Assembly: GCA_015654715.1 (NCBI GenBank)
Contig: JAATGK010000455.1
Location: 1 to 9,661, forward strand
Direction: 5' to 3'
DNA length: 9,661 nt
DNA from: Alphaproteobacteria bacterium
GTDB lineage: Bacteria; Pseudomonadota; Alphaproteobacteria; Micropepsales; Micropepsaceae
Position numbers and translations under genes: made by a program. How positions within the stretch are numbered: position 1 is the first letter of the stretch; every line of letters begins with the position of its first letter. Positions 5,207-9,661 of the stretch are shown in pieces. The notes under the pieces are model-generated. The model did not search any database and was not told the DNA's origin. It worked only from the letters and a program-made list of their open reading frames with translations.

Positions 5207-6187
5207 TCAGCCGTTCCTGGCCAGCAGCATCGAGGCGAGATCGAAGCGAATCTCCTTCATACCGTAGTCGATCGACACCTGTGTAAACTGGCGCAGGAAA
5301 TTCATCCCGATCAACAGCGACGGCTGATCGGAAAGCCCCCATACATCGAATATCTGCATGTCGGCAACCGCCACCACCGCGTCAGCGAAGGTCACCGAAT
5401 GCAAGCGGATGCGGCCGATGTGAATCACATTTCCCATGATGACGCCGCCGGTGATGCCGGTAATCGGCAGTTGGCCGACGATGCGGTAACCGGGATTCTC
5501 CCGCAACAGCGCTTCCAGCAGCTTGGTATTACCGACCGAGATCTGCGCGCCGGTGTCGAGGAAGCAGGTGGTGGCGACGCCATCGACGCGGCAATTGAGC
5601 GAGCGCAGATGTCCCATGCTGCCGCGGACCGGCACATAGGCTTCCGTCGAACGGTGCACGGAAAAGCCGCTGAACGTTTGCGGCGAGCCGACCTTGAGGG
5701 CGCTATTCGCGAAATCGAGCGTGACGCGCGAGCCGTCCACCGCATCGAGGCCGAGATAACCATCAGCGCCCATGAAGTTGCGCGACAACACCGGCATATT
5801 CAGATTGCGCTTGGAGATCGAACCAAAGGAGATGCTGGCGACCGCTACGACGCGGGTGGCAACCGAGCGCACCACGCCCTGGACCGTCACGTCGCTGCCG
5901 CGAACCAAGCCGAGCGCAACCGCAAGGTCCTCGGCGATCACCGAACGGTCGGCACCGGTATCGACGACGAAGCGGAACGGACCGCGGCCGTTGATCATCA
6001 CCGGGACGGTCATGTGCTCCGCCGCATCGTTGGCAGCGACAATGCGCGCGGCTTCGTCTAAGGGTACGCCCGGAGGCGGCGGCGCAATCGTCTGTGCCCT
6101 TCCCATTTGCATGAGAGCGGCACCGGCTGCCCCATAACCAACGAAACGCCTGCGCGACAGCCTTTTGGCTTCGGCTTCTGCACGCAT
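5207..6187 (-). CDS. Secreted retropepsin-like aspartic protease with two DTGA domains and Tat-type signal
   Basis: The 326-aa protein carries two retropepsin-like units in one chain. The first has FVVDTGADRSVI (D76) and later GYLGLDAVDG. The second has CFLDTGAQISVG (D211) and later LLIGMNFLRQF. Each DTGA aspartate is followed at the expected distance by a hydrophobic-Gly flap-closing strand, so the two units could form one active site as a fused dimer. The N-terminus has SRRRFVG (residues 11-17) and a short hydrophobic segment ending near GRAQ, a twin-arginine type export signal. The start was set at ATG 6185-6187, because GGGAGG lies six bases upstream. An in-frame TTG at 6239-6241 would add 18 residues but lacks a ribosome site and would bury the signal. 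The substrate is unknown. The gene follows the GH27 gene on the same strand after 173 bases, so co-transcription is uncertain. Confidence 0.78.
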   Translation of the reverse strand: MRAEAEAKRLSRRRFVGYGAAGAALMQMGRAQTIAPPPPGVPLDEAARIVAANDAAEHMTVPVMINGRGPFRFVVDTGADRSVIAEDLAVALGLVRGSDVTVQGVVRSVATRVVAVASISFGSISKRNLNMPVLSRNFMGADGYLGLDAVDGSRVTLDFANSALKVGSPQTFSGFSVHRSTEAYVPVRGSMGHLRSLNCRVDGVATTCFLDTGAQISVGNTKLLEALLRENPGYRIVGQLPITGITGGVIMGNVIHIGRIRLHSVTFADAVVAVADMQIFDVWGLSDQPSLLIGMNFLRQFTQVSIDYGMKEIRFDLASMLLARNG

Positions 6188-6301
6188 CCTCGCCCTCCCA
6201 TCCGTGCTGGTGGACGCAATTGTCGTGGCCCGTATGTCCAAACTCTGTCTTAAGATGCGGCCGTTCCAGCACTCCGGTTCTTATCAACGCGCGCGACTTT
6301 A

Positions 6302-6328
6302 CCACGCAACGCCGCCTTCGCGTTGTGG
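6302..6328. terminator. Hairpin between GH27 and protease genes
   Basis: CCAC (6302-6305) pairs with GTGG (6325-6328) and AACGC (6308-6312) with GCGTT (6320-6324). A two-base bulge (GC, 6306-6307) separates the stems and the loop has seven bases. It lies about 30 bases past the GH27 stop. Neither strand shows a following T-run, so it may attenuate read-through or protect the GH27 mRNA end rather than terminate. Confidence 0.35.
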
Positions 6329-6360
6329 AATCTTGCGCTACCTTGAAGCGAGATGCCAGT

Positions 6361-7566
6361 TCAGGGCTTGATTGTAAGCATCACGACCGCGTGACCGCCG
6401 ACAACTGCACCGACATGGCCCTTGGCGGGGCTGAGGTCCTTATGCTGCCACAGGTCGCGCACCTTGGCGGCCAATCCTGCCGGATAGTTAAGCTGCTCCC
6501 AGTTCACCTGGATAGTACGGGCTTCTTTGCTGCGATTGAACAGGATTACGGCACGTCCGCCGCCCTTCAAAGGACGGCTCCAGACTTCTGCTTCACCGTC
6601 TTTCCAGACGCGCGCCCCCGCAACGCCGAGCGGGTCCTGGTCGACTGCAATGACCTCCTGGTTCATCAGGATGGCCTTGGTCGCCGCACCCATATTGGCA
6701 AGATCGTTGCCCGCGATCAGAGGCGCCGCGAACATCGCCCACAGACTAAAATGGGCGCGGTATTCGCTGTCGGTCATGCCGCCGTTGCCGACTTCCAGCA
6801 TGTCGGGATCGTTCCAGTGGCCGGGGCCGGTGTAAGGCGCGAGTTCTGCTTGCATGTCGACGATCCGGAGCATGCCCATGGCGTAGCCGTTGGGATGCAT
6901 ACCGTCCCACGCATCATAAATGTCGCCGGTGGTGCGCCACAAATTGCCGATATTCCTGGCCCACAGCCACGGCTTGGCATTACCCCATTCGCACATCGAA
7001 AAGACGATCGGACGGCCGGATGCCTGCAACGCCTGGCTCATGGTGAGATAGGAAGACTGGGCATCCTGCGTATCGGTATTGCACCAATCATATTTGAGAT
7101 AATCGACACCCCAGGCCGCATATTGTTGCGCATCCTGGAATTCGTGGCCGCGACTGCCGGGAAAGCCGCCGCAGGTTTTGGTGCCCGCGTCCGAGTAGAT
7201 GCCGAACTTGAGACCTTTGGAATGCACGTAATCGGAAAGCGCCTTGATGCCGGAGGGAAACTTCTTGGCATCGGCCTGGATGTTGCCGGCGCGATCGCGT
7301 TCGCCCTGCCAGCAGTCGTCGATCACGATGTAGCGGTAACCCGCATTGCGCATGCCCGACGACACCATCGCATCGGCCGCACCCCGCACCAGCTTTTCGT
7401 TCACATTGCAGGCGAACTTGTTCCAGCTGTTCCAACCCATCGGCGGCGTCAACGCCAAACCATTGGGCGAGCCCAGCAGGGCATCGGCGTGGTCGCGAGC
7501 CTCAGCGGTGACGCTTACGAGTAGACCCGCGATCAGAACGAACAGAGCTTTTTTTACCAGCCGCAT
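6361..7566 (-). CDS. Alpha-galactosidase, glycoside hydrolase family 27, exported
   Basis: The 401-aa protein is a GH27 retaining alpha-galactosidase. A Sec signal peptide (MRLVKKALFVLIAGLLVSVT, cleavage likely after AEA at about 23) precedes the catalytic barrel (about 35-315). Landmarks are LTPPMGWNSWNKF (39-51), YIVIDDCWQ (79-87), FGIYSDAGTKTC (121-132), YLKYDWC with nucleophile D160, FSMCEWG (189-195), RTTGDI with acid/base D215, and GPGHWNDPDML (247-257). A small beta-sandwich domain (about 316-401) closes it. It should remove terminal alpha-1,6-linked galactose from raffinose-type oligosaccharides or galactomannan; alpha-N-acetylgalactosaminidase and isomaltodextranase relatives share the fold and cannot be fully excluded. 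ATG at 7564-7566 has GGGGA six bases upstream. The start lies inside the 3' end of the GH3 gene (65-base overlap), so translational coupling is likely. Location is periplasmic or extracellular. Confidence 0.92.
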   Translation of the reverse strand: MRLVKKALFVLIAGLLVSVTAEARDHADALLGSPNGLALTPPMGWNSWNKFACNVNEKLVRGAADAMVSSGMRNAGYRYIVIDDCWQGERDRAGNIQADAKKFPSGIKALSDYVHSKGLKFGIYSDAGTKTCGGFPGSRGHEFQDAQQYAAWGVDYLKYDWCNTDTQDAQSSYLTMSQALQASGRPIVFSMCEWGNAKPWLWARNIGNLWRTTGDIYDAWDGMHPNGYAMGMLRIVDMQAELAPYTGPGHWNDPDMLEVGNGGMTDSEYRAHFSLWAMFAAPLIAGNDLANMGAATKAILMNQEVIAVDQDPLGVAGARVWKDGEAEVWSRPLKGGGRAVILFNRSKEARTIQVNWEQLNYPAGLAAKVRDLWQHKDLSPAKGHVGAVVGGHAVVMLTIKP

Positions 7567-9661
7567 GACTTATCCCCGCCCTCTTCTTTCGTGAACCACG
7601 CTCGGAAACGGCCTTTTCCTTCCTAGATCCGCGTTCGGCGGTAGCCGGATGGCCTGGACCGGTCATGGCGGCAGCGGCCTCCACCGGCGGCACCTGGGCG
7701 CAGGTCTGCGCCTCGCCCTCGCGCGAAACCTTGACGGCCTGAATCGACACCGCGAAGGCATTGGTCGCAGTCAGCGCGAAGCCGGTCGGCACGTCGGAAA
7801 GATCGGTGCCCGCACTGCGCAAACAGGCGAGCGGAAAATTGATCGTGGCAAAGCCGCCGCGCTGGGCAAGGCTGCGCAAAGTGCTGGTGACGTCGAGCTT
7901 GCCGCCACACAAGGGACCGCAGCCCATCGCCAGAACGACATTCGACACCGGTGCCTTGTCGACGCGCATCGTAACGGCAAGGCCGTAACCGCGATCAGCC
8001 TCACGGTTGAAATTGGCTGGTGCGCCCGACATCGTCAGACTGACCGGGACACGCGTCGCCCACTCAGCCGACAGTCCTTCACTGCCACGCGCAGCCTTGA
8101 GGCCTTGCTGCGCGGCGGTGGTGACGACGCGCTGGCCGCCGACAAACACGCTCCAGCCGCCTGTGGGCGCGCCGCCCTCGAACAGCACGGTGCGATCATC
8201 GGTAGCCGCGGTGGTACCAACCGGAATCGGCGTCGAAACCGCACGCACCGGAACGGCCAAGGCCAGCGGGCCGATATTCTGCGGTGCGCCGTAGGTAAGG
8301 CCGTAGCCGAACGGAAACAGCGGGAAATAAGGTTCGGTGCCGATGTTGTTGGCGTACTGATCGGGCGCGCGCGGCCACGAGAAGCTGAGCTTGCCGCGGA
8401 AATCATACGCCACCGACCCATCGGCATTGGCGAACAGCAGATCCGAGACGCCCTCGCCTTCCGTTCCCGGTTGCCAAGCGGCGATGAAAGCGTTGGCGGC
8501 GTTGATCTCAGGCGTAACATACAGCGGACGGCCCGACAGGAATACCGCCACCACGGGAATACCCTGCGACTGCAAACGCTGGATCAAGTGGAGATCGCGC
8601 TTGTTGCCCGGCTGGTAGTCGAGCGTGGCGATGTCACCCTTGCCTTCAGCATAGGCCTCCTCGCCAAACACCACCACGGCAACGTCGGGACGCTCACGGA
8701 AGGCGCCGTCGACCGAATAGTCCGCAGTACCGCCGGAAGCCTCAACATTGGCCTTGATGCCTTCATAAATGGTCGTGGCGTGGGGGAAATCGGCGCGCGT
8801 CGTCTGCGTGCCCTGCCAGGTGATGGTCCAGCCGCCGGTCTGCTTCGACATGTTATTGGCGCCGTCGCCAGCGACGAGCACATGGCTGCGCGGCGACAGC
8901 GGCAGCAATCCACCATCGTTCTTGAGCAGCACCAGGGACTCGCGCACCGCCTGACGCGCCACGGCGCGATGCTCGGGCGAGCCCAGCGTTTCGAAATGAC
9001 CGGCATAAGGACGTGCCGACGGACGGCCGGCGCTCATCAATCCGGATTCGATCTTGACGCGGAGAATGCGGCTCACTGCTTCGTCGATGCGCGCCATCGG
9101 AATCTGGCCGGAACTCGCCTGATTGACGAGATTGCCGTAAAGCGTTTTCCAATCGGCGGCGGTCATGATCATGTCGATGCCAGCGTTCACGCTTTGCGGA
9201 CAGTTCGACACCGTGCAGCCGGCGACGTCGGCGATGCCCTGATAATCGCTGATGACGAAGCCGTCGAAACCTAGGCGGCCAACCAGGACATCACTTACCA
9301 AACCCTTCTGGCCGTGCATCTTGCCGCCGCGCCAGCCGGAATAGGACACCATCACGTTCTTGGCACCGGCCTTGATCGCGGCAATATAAGGCGCACCGAA
9401 CAGATCGCGCACCGCGGCTTCCGAATAGATCGAATTGCCGGCGTTGACGCCCTCGGCGGTGCCGCCGTCGCCGAGGAAATGCTTGATCGAGGCGAGCACA
9501 TGCCCGCGCTTCAGAAAATTGGCGCTGCCGGGCTTGCCTTGCAGGCCTTCCAACATCGCCGTCGCATTTTCGGCAACAAGGCCGGGTTCCTCGCTAAAGC
9601 CTTCATAACTGCGGCCCCAGCGGTCGTCGCGCACCACCGCGATGGTCGGAGCAAAGGTCCA
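7502..9661 (-). CDS. Glycoside hydrolase family 3 beta-glucosidase/exo-glucanase, ExoP-like (5' end outside window)
   Basis: 719 residues are visible, open at the right edge: the frame runs in from WTFAPTIAVVRDDRWGRSYE, so the GTG at 9637 is not the start. The end of the GH3 barrel contains KHFLGDGGT and the nucleophile in FVISDYQG (Asp codon 9245-9247). The second alpha/beta domain contains GEEAYAEGKGD, whose Glu in YAEG is the expected acid/base, and the typical FPFGYGLTY. A C-terminal beta-sandwich (LFEGGAPTGGW, then MGCGPLCGGKLDVTSTL and FPLACLRSAGTDLS) is characteristic of ExoP-type enzymes that hydrolyse beta-1,3/1,4-glucosides. Family members usually end near SIQAVKVSREGEAQTC (about 7700). 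Here about 65 more, very basic residues follow, with 11-residue repeats (ERGSRKEKAVS, ERGSRKKRAGI), and the frame continues 65 bases into the GH27 gene. The signal peptide is not visible. It probably starts an operon with GH27. Confidence 0.9.
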   Translation of the reverse strand, partial: WTFAPTIAVVRDDRWGRSYEGFSEEPGLVAENATAMLEGLQGKPGSANFLKRGHVLASIKHFLGDGGTAEGVNAGNSIYSEAAVRDLFGAPYIAAIKAGAKNVMVSYSGWRGGKMHGQKGLVSDVLVGRLGFDGFVISDYQGIADVAGCTVSNCPQSVNAGIDMIMTAADWKTLYGNLVNQASSGQIPMARIDEAVSRILRVKIESGLMSAGRPSARPYAGHFETLGSPEHRAVARQAVRESLVLLKNDGGLLPLSPRSHVLVAGDGANNMSKQTGGWTITWQGTQTTRADFPHATTIYEGIKANVEASGGTADYSVDGAFRERPDVAVVVFGEEAYAEGKGDIATLDYQPGNKRDLHLIQRLQSQGIPVVAVFLSGRPLYVTPEINAANAFIAAWQPGTEGEGVSDLLFANADGSVAYDFRGKLSFSWPRAPDQYANNIGTEPYFPLFPFGYGLTYGAPQNIGPLALAVPVRAVSTPIPVGTTAATDDRTVLFEGGAPTGGWSVFVGGQRVVTTAAQQGLKAARGSEGLSAEWATRVPVSLTMSGAPANFNREADRGYGLAVTMRVDKAPVSNVVLAMGCGPLCGGKLDVTSTLRSLAQRGGFATINFPLACLRSAGTDLSDVPTGFALTATNAFAVSIQAVKVSREGEAQTCAQVPPVEAAAAMTGPGHPATAERGSRKEKAVSERGSRKKRAGISHAAGKKSSVRSDRGSTRKRHR

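Noticed and set aside
4348..5286. Plus-strand frame of 312 codons inside the symporter
   Set aside because: It is an Arg-rich out-of-frame reading of the symporter gene, which has full family motifs in the other frame.
6188..6241. TTG start at 6241 for the aspartic protease (344 aa)
   Set aside because: No ribosome site precedes it and it would put 18 extra residues before the twin-arginine signal. The ATG at 6187 has GGGAGG at ideal spacing.
6220..7524. Long plus-strand open frame (434 codons) opposite the GH27 gene
   Set aside because: It is antisense to an unmistakable alpha-galactosidase and has no recognisable motif or ribosome site.
7649..9274. Long plus-strand open frame (541 codons) opposite the GH3 gene
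   Set aside because: Its composition is His/Arg/Asp-rich with no domain, and the opposite strand encodes a clear GH3 enzyme. It is an antisense shadow produced by high GC at third codon positions.
1..9661. CRISPR array, phage module, defence island or retroelement
   Set aside because: No regularly spaced repeats, Cas, reverse transcriptase, nuclease or phage structural genes were seen. The retropepsin-like protein is a cellular exported type without retroelement context.

Overview
The window is high-GC DNA with tightly packed genes. Protein families, codon bias and a TTGACC-N17-CTTATT tRNA promoter suggest a free-living, glycan-degrading proteobacterium, most likely alphaproteobacterial (Caulobacter-, Sphingomonas- or Rhizomicrobium-like). 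That taxonomic guess is inference. No gap between genes exceeds about 220 bases.

Left part (1-1100): the last 45 codons of an IS630-type transposase run in from the left edge. Two GC-rich hairpins separate it from a minus-strand corrinoid (cobalamin-binding) methyl-carrier protein. Upstream of that lies tRNA-Ser(CGA) with an encoded CCA and a recognisable promoter. The methyltransferase and reactivase that a corrinoid protein needs are not visible, and the IS sits where the rest of an operon could have been.

Middle part (1100-3410): a small unrecognised minus-strand protein (104 aa) is divergent from an XRE-type DNA-binding regulator with a long C-terminal domain. The regulator is convergent, with a 3-base gap, to rlmJ, the 23S rRNA m6A2030 methyltransferase. 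The gap at 1086-1306 holds the tRNA promoter and one hairpin; I see nothing else in it.

Right part (3410-9661): this looks like a carbohydrate-use locus. A plus-strand SGLT-like sodium/sugar symporter sits behind an intergenic region with a near match to a LacI-family (XylR-like) operator. Facing it is a minus-strand series: an exported GH3 beta-glucosidase-type enzyme (5' end outside the window), an exported GH27 alpha-galactosidase that overlaps it by 65 bases, then after 173 bases a Tat-type protein with two retropepsin-like aspartic protease domains. The simplest reading is that GH3 and GH27 release monosaccharides from beta-glucosides and alpha-galactosides outside the cytoplasm, and the symporter imports one of the sugars. 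The protease has no obvious role in this pathway.

I did not find a clearly new defence, mobile or RNA system. The most unusual points are the basic, repeat-bearing GH3 tail translated through the GH27 start, the LacI-type operator candidate, the two-domain retropepsin, the isolated corrinoid protein beside an IS end, and the XRE regulator with an unidentified sensor-like domain.
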